64,000 nucleotides of DNA, from assembly GCF_000005505.3 (NCBI RefSeq), contig NC_016131.3, positions 43,795,355 to 43,859,354 of the forward strand, written 5' to 3'. Position numbers and translations under genes: made by a program. Shown here one piece after another: positions 22,592-34,066 of the stretch. Numbering within the stretch: position 1 is the first letter of the stretch; each line of letters begins with the position of its first letter. Source of the DNA: Brachypodium distachyon. Taxonomy: Eukaryota; Streptophyta; Magnoliopsida; Poales; Poaceae. The notes beneath the pieces are model-generated. The model saw only the letters and a program-made list of their open reading frames with translations. It searched no databases and had not been told where the DNA came from.

Positions 22592-23530
22592 AATGTTTGC
22601 ACACGGACGGTGTATGTTTCAGGATTGAGCGCTAAATATCCTACCAACCATTCCTGCAACTGACTAAATTTCCATGTTTGAGGGGTCGTGCTCCGTGCTC
22701 AGTTGTTAAGACAGTACCGGAACCGTAGTAAAAAACAAACTTCACTACACCGGACATCTCTGATGCCTAAAAAAATGTTTAGACGCGTCAAATAGTAAGG
22801 AGTACGACATATAAAAAATATTAAGACGTGTCAAATACTAAGCAGTATGGCATATAAAAAATATTAAGACGCGTCAAATACTAAGCAGTACGGCATATTA
22901 GAAATATTAATACGCGTCAAATAATAAACAATACGACGGATTAGCGTCAAATACTAAACAGTACAGCATAAATAAAATCACCCTATCAAAACATATTACT
23001 ACCGGCCATACTATTTAGACGCGTCAAATAGTAAGCAGTACGCCAGATTTAAAATATTAATACGCGTCAAATACTAAACAGTACGGCATCAAACAAAATC
23101 TAGCCTATCAAAACATATTACTACCGGCCATAATATTTAGACGCATCAAATACTAAGCAGTACGACATTAACCGTTGTCCAAAATAATGAGCACTACCAA
23201 ACGCTAAAACATACTTCTATATATACATACACACGTATCCTCATAAACATATGCATTATAAGATAAAGCTAGGATAAATATGTGAGAGATTGAGATTTAT
23301 CCTTGAAGCGTGTGAACGCCAACCTCGATCAGCCTCACAGTCACCGGATTAGTACCACCACCACCTCCAAACTCCTCCAAACCACCACCATTGCCCCAAC
23401 TTAGCAACACAAAATTAGCTCTACATGTTCTACGAAAACAGTAGATCAAGGTGTCATTGGGTGCTAAATAGCAAGGGGATGCAGTTTTGTGGGTTAAACG
23501 GGAACAAAACTCACTAATTTTGGATAGAAA
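22592..23530. repeat. MULE right internal region with ACGCGTCAAATA array
   Basis: No gene is seen. 22770-23165 is an array of 40-65-bp units containing GACGCGTCAAATACTAAGCA and TATTAATACGCGTCAAATA. Between 22975 and 23125 a longer unit with CCTATCAAAACATATTACTA is duplicated. The rest has no structure I can name. Confidence 0.7.
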
Positions 23531-23689
23531 TTGGGGGCATTTTTTAAGAAGAAGAAGAGGAGAAGAATAGCAGAAGGGAACGGGCAAGCAGGAGCTGGGC
23601 GCTGGGCTGCTCGGGCAGGGGAGGAAGAAGGGAAGGAGAGAAGGAATAAAGAAAAAGGAAAAGTAAGAGGGCCCGCGCCCTGTCGGCTC

Positions 23690-23800
23690 CAGTCGGCCAC
23701 GGTTAAGCCGAAAGGCCAGTCGGCCTGGGCTGGGCCGACTGAGGCGCCACTCGGCCGGCACCGAAAGTGCCCTCCTCCATTCGGCCTGGGCCAGGCCGAG
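23690..23800. repeat. MULE right subterminal GGCCGA repeats
   Basis: Inverted counterparts of the left subterminal block (CAGTCGGCCTGGGCTGGGCC and CGGCCTGGGCCAGGCCGAG). They are next to the AT-rich right TIR. Confidence 0.65.
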
Positions 23801-23884
23801 GCCTTATTATTCCTGAAATTTTTAAAAAATACGTATTATTTTTAAAAACGATTAAAAAGATCGTATTATTTAAAAAAAATTAGC

Positions 23885-23892
23885 AAAAGACG
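23885..23892. repeat. MULE target-site duplication, right
   Basis: AAAAGACG follows the TIR end TTAGC directly and matches 14675-14682. Confidence 0.85.
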
Positions 23893-24170
23893 AGCTTGTT
23901 AGGAGGGCAGGTGTGTGTGCGCGGGGTGCTTGCGGCTTATGAAGCTGCGGGTTGTGCACCAGCGCCCGCTCCCTCCAAAAATCGGTCGGCCCGTTAATTA
24001 ATTTGGGCCCAGGGGCGCAACGAGTTTTTCTGCGTCGACGCAACAGTGCAAAAACTCGATTGAAATCGAGTCGGCCTCTGTTCCGATCGATTGACATACT
24101 TCTCCCGTATAAAAAACAGCCGCAACAGAGGCAGATCAGGGAAGCAGCCCCCATCTCGATCCTCAGACCC

Positions 24171-25990
24171 ATGGCCATGGCTCGATCCGCCCCAGTGTGG
24201 GTGATGCTAGACCGCTTCGTCTTCCGCAGGGACGGCGACGACGTCGACGCTCTGAGGTCATCCTCGTGCACCTCCGGCGGCAAGAGCTTCGACGTCGCCT
24301 TCATCCCCGCTGACCCCCCGGCCATATCCCGCCTCTACGTGCGCTGGCCCGGCGGCACCACGCCGGAGGACGGCAAGGGGACCGACCTCGTGGCCGCCCG
24401 CGGCCTCATCCTCTTCAGGCTCGCATCCATCGAAAAGACCGACACGCACCCTTATCTCCTCCACACGCAGGATCACTTCATCTTGAGAGCATCCTTTTCT
24501 GGCCCCGCGGGGCCTCGCCTGCAGCTGAAACGGCTGCCTGTCTGCACCAAGCCATTGGTCTTGCCTCCTTACGAGGAAGGGGAGGAGGAAATTAATTGTG
24601 ATGCAGCGAGTGTTTTTCCCTGACCCCGTAGGACTCATCCGATCCCCTGGCCGCAATAGTGGAGAAGAAGAGTTTGCCGTGGCAAAACTTTCTACGGTTA
24701 GTCAAATTCCGGGCAGCAGCCGCATGATGGAAGCTGAAGTGTGCGTGCGTGCTCCGTTCTCGTGTATCTGCCGCTGACGGTGATGACGGCACGTGGGAGG
24801 TTAAAAGGTTACCGATCCAACATGAGGGGTATGATTGAATTCATGGACCACTACCATTGGTCAACTGATGACGTGATCTCGTTCAAGAATTGCATTTGCT
24901 GGGTTAGTTACCACCGAGGAGGTATTCTATTCTATGACGCGCTCGAAGAAAGGCCTAAGATCCCTTACCTCCGGTTACCTATCACTAATCGTCCTTACAG
25001 TTCATCTGAATGCCAAGCATTCATTGATAACCGCACCGTTTCTGTCACTAGTGGGGGCGATGTTCTCAAATTCATCGATGTTACTCGCAGTGATTGTAGA
25101 CTTTATGGCCCACTTCGGCTGCGTTCTAGTTTTCACATCACCTCCCATGCTTTGAGAACAACAGAGAGCGGTGAAATGGACTGGCGCAGCGATGCGTGCA
25201 TAACATGTTATGAATTGTGGGCTTACAACAACTCATCTCCCGCGTGATTTCTTGATGTTCCCGCTTGTGAGTATGGAGGAGCCCCATGTCGTACACTTTC
25301 TCTCATTAAAGAGGTAGGGGAGGTGTATAGGAATTTTTTTCACTACTTCCGATTCGATAAAGAAGACACGCATATGTTATGCAGATTAGTAGAGTTTAGG
25401 ATATAACTCTACCTTTATGATGATACCATCCTCATCTTAATTTTCTATTCGACTCTTATCTTATGGAATAGAGTACCGATATTTTACCGGGATCCATACA
25501 TAAATCATATTCATTTTCCTTTTTTTTGTTAAGACCTCTTTTCTCCATCTCACTTCTACAGCTTATTTGGATGTCTATGTGACCTATAGAAAGTTGGTCT
25601 ATGGTGTCCAAGAAACGGGATGAGATCCACAAGGTTTCGGTAGTTACAATTGATTTTCTTACCAAGACAGTGAGTTCAATTGTTGCATATATTGGAGGAA
25701 AGGAAGACCTTTCCAGTGAAGATGCCGACCTGGTCGGAGAAAAGTCACACCTTCTCAAATCATTTCTTCCATGTGAGTTCCCCCCGAGTGATACGGCCGA
25801 CCTGATGCTCAAGGAAGACAATGCCATAAACCATGTTCCTACCAATGTCACATCCCCGCAAAAGCCAAAAGAAGATATAATAATTGTCTATATTGGAGAG
25901 ATACCACTTCATATTTCATGCACCAAGTCTCCACCTCTTCCCACCCCATTCTGGAAGGGTTCCACATGTGTAGAGGGCAATACCAACTAG
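24171..25990 (+). pseudogene. DUF1618-domain gene, broken
   Basis: The start at 24171 gives MAMARSAPVWVMLDRFVFRR, then PAISRLYVRWPGG and HTQDHFILRASF, a pattern known from the grass-expanded DUF1618 family. The frame then breaks near 24613, and continues as VGLIRSPGRNSGEEEFAVAK. It breaks again near 24775 (DDGTWEVKRLPIQHEGYD) and near 24838 (DDVISFKNCICWVSYHRGGI to about 25235), and then shifts to LPRDFLMFPLVSMEEPHVV. After an intron-like gap (about 25310-25570) comes the C-terminal part VVTIDFLTKTVSSIVAYIGG. Four or more frame changes make it a pseudogene. The function of DUF1618 proteins is not established. The MULE ends 286 bp before the ATG. Confidence 0.8.
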
Positions 25991-27150
25991 TACTTGAAGT
26001 CAGCTTGCAGATCTGAAGACGAGTCAAAAGATTTGAGAGTTCCAATGCTAACCTGTTGCTACATGAGGCTTCACAAGTTTCCTTTTCCAAGGCAGAGCCA
26101 GACACTTATTAACCACATTTTGGAGTACGTAGTATGGATGTTCCTAGTGTAAATATTCCCCACCATTCTCTTTGATTCCAGAATTGTAAACATCCATGTT
26201 AAGACGCGTACATTAGCAAGATTGATCGGGTTCATCGTGATCTGGGGGAGAGTGAAATGGGGAATCGAGTTGGGGGCATGACAAATATGGAGAAATAAAA
26301 TGGTTCATTCTATCCATGTGCCATATGATATGCAGTTTGTCGGAATCCCTATCAAATGATCAAATATATCAGATGACTTTAGTATGCATTATATATAAAA
26401 TTTTAAAAAATCCATAGAAAGGATGGTAGAAGCTTGCAAAAGAATATGATCAATTCATCGACCGTGAGCTATGCAAAATCGCTAAAGATAGCAACACAAA
26501 TTATGATGCGGAACAGTAGTTCAGTTATTTTCTTATCGGATCTGCTAATCCTCGGTCGCCTGAGAAAAGTTATTTCTCAGTCGATCGGATTTGTGTGAAG
26601 GTAGAGAAACTATAAGTAGGGTAACGGCTGCATTGTATCAGGAAAAGGCTGGTTGTTGTGGTTGTTAGATCAACACTGCAGTTTTAGAAGGTTGCAGGTT
26701 CGATACTTGGTGTCCAACTTTTTTTTTTTTATTATTAGTCTTTCTTTCTTCTTTTTTCTTTTGGTTTTCTTATTTATTATATGTTGCTTCTTTTTTATTT
26801 CTCTCTCACTCTCTCTTGATTTTTCTTGTTTTTATTTTTATTTAATTTGCGACTCTAACTTAAGAGCAAGTAGCTGCAGTAAATTTCAGAGATAGCAGCT
26901 AGTTGTTCGTTACATTTAACCGAGATTTATTTTTTGATGGGATTTCGGATATCGGGTGACTGCTTAATCGTTGGATGTGTCGTTTCTTTTTTGGAAATAC
27001 ACAAAGCCATTTATTTTTCATGTTGTTTAAGTATTATTTCTATGCCTAACATTAGTGTTCGTATCACTTACATTCCTTTTAATAGTAGAATTGAGCGTCA
27101 CAATTCACGTGTCAACAATGTGAATTTTTTTTTACTTAGAAAACTTCTTT
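25991..27150. other. Downstream interval with tRNA-like SINE candidate
   Basis: No gene is supported. 26640-26710 contains GGCTGGTTGTTGTGGTTGTT and then GGTTGCAGGTTCGATACTTG followed by a T-run. These resemble RNA polymerase III A and B boxes of a tRNA-derived SINE. 26555-26585 holds an imperfect hairpin (GCCTGAGAAAAGTTATTTCTCAG without strict symmetry). The rest, including the T-rich 26715-26830, is low complexity. Confidence 0.35.
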
Positions 27151-27159
27151 TTTATGTTA

Positions 27160-27525
27160 AAATATCCCTCCCATTTCACCTGCAATTCTTGAGATCGCGC
27201 ATTAACTTTCACCTCAATTTTTAGAATCATGCATAAGCTTTCACTCGCAACTTTTTAGAATCGAGCACAAACTTTCACCTGCAATTTTTTAGAATCGCGC
27301 ATAAACTTTCACCTACAATTTTTTAGAATCATGCATAAATTTTGACCTGCAATTTTTAGAATCCCGCATTAACTTTCACCTGCAATTTTTAAAATCGTGT
27401 ATAAACTTTCACCTGCAATTTTTAGAATCACGCATAAAGTCTGCAATTTTTAGAACGGCGCATAAATTTTCAACTATAATTTTTAGAATCGAGTATAAAA
27501 TTTCACCTGCAAATTTTTGAATCAA
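27160..27525. repeat. Minisatellite, unit about 34 bp
   Basis: About ten head-to-tail units match TTTCACCTGCAATTTTTAGA then ATCGCGCATAAAC, with 10-20% differences and one or two short units. No ORF crosses it in a meaningful way. Confidence 0.85.
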
Positions 27526-27730
27526 GGTTGGACAAAATTACGGAGCTGACATAAGCAGTGATTAGCATGAGGCTTAACGATGGATTACATGTAGCTTAAT
27601 TATAGTAAGTTTGGCCGGGTAGAACACGTCGACTGAGATTTTCTCAGTCGACTGAGTTCTAGTCGGACCCTTTTCTTATTTTATTTTTCGACGAAACAGG
27701 AGTAATAGAAGTTGTTATATCGTCACGTTT
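27526..27730. other. Short interval with perfect 11-bp hairpin
   Basis: GTCGACTGAGA (27628-27638) and TCTCAGTCGAC (27642-27652) are perfect inverted arms with a 3-nt loop. Nothing else was recognised. Confidence 0.5.
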
Positions 27731-28283
27731 ATAGGTGGCTATCGGGTTGGCCCGGCTTGGCACTGGCCCGGCGCGGGATAAACGGGCCTGGCCCGGTGAA
27801 GCCCGGCAATATAGAGGCCGGACCGGGCCGGCACGGAAATGCAACCTCCAAGCCCAGGCGCGGCACTGAGCCCGGTCGGGCCGGCCCGGGCCCGTTAAGG
27901 CCCCGCGGTCCTCGGGAAAGCACCTGTTCCCCGACCAGCCCAGGCAGCCCATTGGCTTTTTTTTGTTCCATAACAGCAAGAAATTGGGTCAAAAGGGGGG
28001 ATGGCGTGTATTTTGTCACAAGCTTGTGCGTGGGCTGGTGGTTAGCTACTTAGTTCCTTGTTTCTTGAAGGGATGTCTTGGGTTCAAATCTCCTTACCTA
28101 CCCTCAAGATAAGGAGATTTTTACTCCCATGTGATGAGTGCAACATTTCAATTTAAAAAAGAAAAAGAATAATGGTAAACTGGCCGGGCTTCATGCTCGG
28201 CACGAGCGGGGCCTCGTTTATTTTGGAAGGAGCCCGATTATATTGGTGCCGGGCAAAAAAGTCCGGCCCCATAGCCACCTATT
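27731..28283. mobile_element. Non-autonomous TIR transposon, 553 bp
   Basis: The ends ATAGGTGGCTATCGGG and, inverted, AATAGGTGGCTATGGGG are matching TIRs. The flanks GTCACGTTT (27722-27730) and GTTACGTTT (28284-28292) form a 9-bp duplication with one mismatch, which fits a MULE. An 8-bp hAT reading is also possible. The inside is rich in GGCCCGG/GCCCGGC motifs. It also holds a tRNA-like stretch at 28030-28100 (GGGCTGGTGGTTAGCTACTT and GGGTTCAAATCTCC), possibly a SINE that inserted later. No ORF is credible. Confidence 0.7.
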
Positions 28284-28292
28284 GTTACGTTT

Positions 28293-28466
28293 GACACGAC
28301 GCACTGAAGGCATGTGAGAAAATCCGTCCCAAAAACGTTAAAATTGACTGCGCCCATAAAATCCACAGACAAGTGAGGATGGTTTTGTAAAATTGACTGC
28401 GCCCATGGACCATGTCATCTGCCGGCGAAAACTCAGCGCGAGATATAAACAAGCAGACATCCGTCC
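28293..28466 (+). promoter_or_regulatory. Proximal promoter/5' UTR of phosphoesterase gene
   Basis: Only 174 bp separate the transposon from the first ATG. The 18-mer AAAATTGACTGCGCCCAT is repeated exactly at 28340-28357 and 28389-28406. No TATA box is evident. The transcription start cannot be placed. Confidence 0.4.
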
Positions 28467-31010
28467 ATGGCCGGCGACGACCAAACCGAAGCCCTAGCGG
28501 TAAACTTCGCTCTCCCTGTGTTCTCCCTCCACGGGTCGACCTCGTCGGCGATGGCGGCGTGGCCAAACCCGTGGTTGCCGCTCTTCCTCGTCGTCGCCCT
28601 GATTGCCTTCGAGGACTGGCTCTCCACGCCCTCTTGCTCCGGCGGCTCGCCCGCCCATGACCCCGCCTCTGGCGATCTGAGGGCCATGCTGGTTGCCGAT
28701 CTGATGCTCCTTGGGTCAGATGCTATGTATGCTGACCGCTTCTTCCGAAACCAAATCATGTCGAAGCTCGTAACTGTAAGTGATCAGATTCAGATGCGAG
28801 CGAGAGCGACCTAAATTTCTTTGATTTTCTTAGTTTTTAGGTGTCTGGATGTTAAATATGCGCTAAGTATGTAGAAGTATGTTGCCTATGTACTTCTGTA
28901 GCTTTTTCTGGCTAAATTCCTGGAGGTCGGAATATTTTTCATGCTTATTCAGTTGAGTCAAGTAAATCTTTGGGAATTTGGAGTTTTGGACCTGGAGATC
29001 TAACCCGAAGGTTAATTACAGAGACATTTACTGCATAACAGTGCTCATACTTGTGACAGTTGTGCACCTTTTAGATCTTTATTTACAGATCCTCTAAAAG
29101 CTACTTTCCAGTCATAAAATTGGGTCTGTATTTACGAGATATTTGTCATAGAGCAATGCAAGGCTTAATTTATGTGGAAAGGACAGTTACCGTGCACGCT
29201 TATAGTTATTGTGCATATATTAACCTATTACTTATATAGTTCTATTTATCTAAAAGGACAGATTACTTATTACTAAATGGTATGTCCAGAAACTTCATGT
29301 GCTGTGTTGTGTTTTTTGTTTTTGTTTAACCAGAAATCTATTGAAACATCGAATCCAGATATGATCATAGTCCTTGGGGACGTCTCAGCAAAAGGTTCAG
29401 AGCAGAATGAGAGCAAATGGGTAGCTGTTCTTGAACAGTTTGAGGGGATATTGGGGCGTTACTCTTCCCTTCCCCTTCATATTGTGCTAGGTGATAAAGA
29501 TGTTGGTGGATGTTCGAATTTGGATGGTAAGTTTGTGCACCGTATGACCAAACATTTGCCAGGATTAGATTCAAGTGGTTGCGGCGCTTTTGAGATTAGT
29601 AATATCAGTTTTGTGTCTCTAAATGCTGTTGCACTGCTCTGTGATGACAATGTGTTGCGCTCAAGCCTTGAGAAGGTTATGGAGAAGGAAAGCCATCGTT
29701 TTCAAAGTAAATTGTTCAATGGAGTAGAACATTGTCTTATGGGAAGTGAAAAAGGACAAGGTTTTGGTGACCAAGGCTGGAGACAAAACTGTATGACGGC
29801 AGGATCAGGTCCTATCATTTTGCTCCATATTCCACTACATAGGCCCCATAAGTCTGATAGAGGAGCCATCAGTGTCCCGATGTTTCCAGAGGGAACTGTC
29901 CCACATCATTCTTTGGCTTCCCTGACTTCAAAACAAAGGTAAATTTTGTATAGTGTGATTCATGACTCCTGCTCCGTGGCAATGCTAATATATTATGTGG
30001 ATATTTAGCAATTAAACGTGAGCCTTTCCCAGCCCTTCATCGAGGATTTTATGCCGCTTGCCTTTAGTTTTCGAATAGTAGTTTGTATGAAATATCCAAT
30101 TTTGTCCTATTTTTTTCTGTGTTACCCTTATTATTCAGGGTGATTGTTAATATTCTGACGTGCCAATTTGACTATGCAGTGGAGCTGATGCCAGGAAGCT
30201 ACATGATAGATTGCATACACTTCCTGCAAATTCAACTCAATATATTCTTCAAGCGCTTAAACCAAGGTTAGTCCTCCATATACTGCACCACCTGGTAAAT
30301 GCTGTGAATTTTTTCAATGCTGTGAATTTGAGTTACCTATACTATTACCGATGTTTTTGTTGTCGTAATGTTTACCTGCTGCAATTTTTATTATGCATGG
30401 TAATTTCATGTTTTTTTAAATTTATTCAATATGATGTGTTTGCTCAAACAATTTTTTATCGACTACTACGTACGTGAAACATAAGAAGTCCTACATATGT
30501 CCTAAGTCAAACTTAAAGTTTGACCAAGAAGTTTATAGAAAAATGTATCAACATCTAGAATATCAAATAAGCATACTATGAAAAGATATATCATGATGGA
30601 TTTAATAAAACTAATTTAGATTCGCAAATGTTGATAGATTTTTCTTAACTTGGTAAAACTTTAAGAACTTTGACTTAGGACAAAGCTAGGATAGGAACGG
30701 TGGGAGTATGTTCCTCATAGGAAAGCACTTGAAGTCCTACTCTGATTTCTCTTTCTGCAGGATTATATTTAGTGCTCATGCTGATAGATTCTCAGACTAC
30801 ATCCATGCTGATGGAACACGGGAAGTAACAGTGCCTGCTATGACATGGAAGAAAGGAGGAATGCCAGGTTTTGTCATTGCTACATTTGGACAGAAAGGGG
30901 CTGTTTCTGTGAAGTGCTGTTGGCTAGCTCAGGAATGGTACATAATGACAGGATATTCAGCATTTTTGTTCCTGATAGTCCTTGCAGTAAAATGGTCACA
31001 TTGGATCTGA
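28467..31010 (+). CDS. Metallophosphoesterase, Cdc1/Ted1/PGAP5-like
   Basis: Four exons, 28467-28775, 29334-29938, 30180-30266 and 30761-31010, join in frame with GT/AG borders to give 416 residues. Hydrophobic segments near residues 34-48 and 388-410 suggest an N-terminal anchor and a C-terminal membrane helix. The metallophosphoesterase-like core has MLVADLML (D78), IVLGDVSAKG (D119), VLGDKDVGG (155-160), ILLHIPLH and SAHADRFSDY. Yeast and animal relatives act in the ER on ethanolamine-phosphate of GPI anchors and in cargo export, so the same site is inferred. Compared with classic motifs, the second Asp of GDxxDxG and the Asn/His of GNHD are missing, as GDKD. Intron 3 holds a MITE. The start could also be the ATG at 28551. 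Confidence 0.8.
30466..30706. mobile_element. Stowaway MITE in intron 3
   Basis: The right end, inverted, is CTCCCACCGTTCCTATCC, with TA at 30707. The left end is degenerate (CTACGTACGTGAAAC after TA at 30464). Strong inner inverted homology (CCTAAGTCAAACTTAAAGTT versus the complement of ACTTTAAGAACTTTGACTTA) supports a 241-bp Stowaway of the family with AAGTTTGACCAAG. It lies fully within the intron, so the gene is not interrupted. Confidence 0.75.
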
Positions 31011-31554
31011 ATGAAAATATGGAAATTATTTCACGGTACATTTGGTATTTTATCTCGTCCTTAGTGTTTTGTTCATAATTTCTTTGTTTGCATGATAGCT
31101 GCATTGTCCTTTATTACGTTTTCCCATTGCCTCTAGTGGTTCTGGACCAATCCCAATATAGCAGTTTTTAAGGGGAATGACAGGTGCTCTGTCTATTCAT
31201 GAAAATTAGGATTAGTAAGAATAATACAGAGTTTATGTACAGGTGAGTAGGTGACCTGGAAGACATGCAAGATACATCTCGGACACTACGGGCTAAAGCC
31301 TGCAGAGTAAGATCCTCCTGGACAAGGAAAGCAACTTCAGTCACGGACTGGTAATTATCCTGAAAATTTGTTGGTTCCTTTCCTTCCAAACATCCAAAGC
31401 ATGTACAGGAAGGTCTTGCTGAAATTTCGGCTCACCAACTAGTTGAGTTTTAGAGGGTCGATTCCAACAATTCAATGGGAGATAACTGGTGGCCGCAGCA
31501 ACATGCTCAATGGATCTCCAGGAGACAACAATGGCCCAAACTCTCTTTGTGAAT
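31011..31554. other. 3' flank of phosphoesterase gene
   Basis: Probable 3' UTR followed by unassigned sequence. 31497-31527 holds the first copy of a stretch (AGCAACATGCTCAATGGATC) that is repeated inside the SINE-like insert at 31574. No gene is seen. Confidence 0.4.
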
Positions 31555-31938
31555 ATTCATTCCAGACCAGAGAAGCAACATGCTCAATGGATCTCCAGGA
31601 GACAGCAACATGCTCAATGCTCAGCTTTGCCGTCGAGCAAGCGACCCGGCCAGGTTCGATCCCCGGTTGGGGCGTTCCTGGTTGTCTCACCAGGATTTAA
31701 AATCCTTTGTGTTTTCGCCTCTCCCACGCTTGTAGCTTAGTGGAAGCGCAACGTACCTGTTGCCGACAGTCTAGTGACTCTGGAAATCTAGTAAGCGTGT
31801 ATTAGGTTGTAAGGTCTATCTTGCACACTAGGGGTAGGGTGTGTGCGTGCGGTGTGTGTGGTGCGTGTTCGTGCGTGAGTTCAGATACTACAGCTGTAAT
31901 GTAAGAGAGGCTTAAAAATAATAATTCATTCCAGACCA
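31555..31938 (+). mobile_element. SINE-like retroposon with 15-bp target duplications
   Basis: ATTCATTCCAGACCA occurs at 31555-31569 and again at 31924-31938. The 354 bp between end in TAAAAATAATA, an A-rich 3' tail, so this looks like an LTR-less retroposon. GGTTCGATCCCCGG at 31653 matches a tRNA B box, which points to a tRNA-derived SINE. The body also has a GT-rich run (31840-31870). The 5' end contains a second copy of a flanking sequence (see 31497), which is unexpected. Confidence 0.65.
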
Positions 31939-31999
31939 AGATGCTCACGGCCAGGGTTCCAAGCTTGTTGCAAAGACAGCAAGACTCGTCAGCGAATGA

Positions 32000-33605
<1,606 letters not shown>

Positions 33606-33606
33606 G

Positions 33607-33836
33607 GAAAACTTTCTGCTCTTGTCCAAAACAAAATAATGAGGCAGATCGAAGAGTCCCGTCAAAATACAGTGCTGCCTGCTTCTGCTTGTGACAAAAT
33701 CACCAAACCAATAGCTTTCGATGTGTGGTCCTTGGTGCCATTTGGTCAAGTGCTCTGTGTTTTGTCTGATGCAAGAAAGATCCTTGCATCAAGTTGGAAG
33801 AAACGCAGGAGACTTTCGCTGCTAAGATGCAGTTAA
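33607..33836 (+). other. Coding-like stretch, possible terminal exon
   Basis: After a consensus acceptor (TTTGCAG, ending at about 33606) an open frame reads KLSALVQNKIMRQIEESRQN, then ITKPIAFDVWSLVPFGQVL and a basic end (WKKRRRLSLLRCS) before a stop at 33834-33836. The amino-acid use looks protein-like, but I do not recognise it. It may be a last exon of an unseen gene or of a longer phosphoesterase transcript. Confidence 0.35.
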
Positions 33837-33871
33837 TTACCGTGACGTAATAAACCTCCCGTGATCGATGG

Positions 33872-34066
33872 GTGCTCGCTTATCAGGAGGATTCGTTACT
33901 TTGGCAAGGTGAAATGCCATTTGACCAAGAGAGAGAGAGAGCTATATTCGAAGGACTAGGGACAAAAACCCCTAATATACTGTACGCTATAACTGAAAAG
34001 TATTCCGAAGATGATTTTCTGATCGAAGAGGATGCATCATTAGAGGTGCAAACGGGTGCCAACTGA
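33872..34066 (+). other. Coding-like ORF, unassigned
   Basis: An open frame of 64 codons reads EDSLLWQGEMPFDQERERAI and GLGTKTPNILYAITEKYSED, and ends with an acidic stretch. A possible splice acceptor (CTTATCAG) precedes GAGGATTCG. The composition is that of a soluble acidic protein C-terminus. No family is recognised. It could be the final exon of a gene whose other exons were displaced. Confidence 0.35.

Larger units (their letters stand above)
14683..23884. mobile_element. Mutator-like element (MULE), 9.2 kb, PMD-bearing
   Basis: The left end GCTATTTTTTTTAAATAATA and the inverted right end GCTAATTTTTTTTAAATAAT are matching terminal inverted repeats. The similarity continues through AT-rich sequence into a GGCCTGGCCCAGGCCGA motif on both sides, for about 100 bp or more. 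The 8-bp duplication AAAAGACG flanks the element. Inside are a MuDR-type transposase (minus, 20092-22591), a plant-mobile-domain gene (minus, 17045-19762), two further genes (15277-16141 minus; 16252-16812 plus) and tandem repeats. The transposase has at least four frameshifts, so movement now would need another element's enzyme. Confidence 0.9.

Noticed and set aside
23297..23761. 154-codon minus-strand ORF near the MULE right end
   Set aside because: Low-complexity Ser/Pro/Phe composition and subterminal repeats; no family match.
28030..28100. Functional tRNA gene
   Set aside because: B-box-like sequence present, but no cloverleaf can be drawn and it lies within a transposon; SINE origin is likelier.
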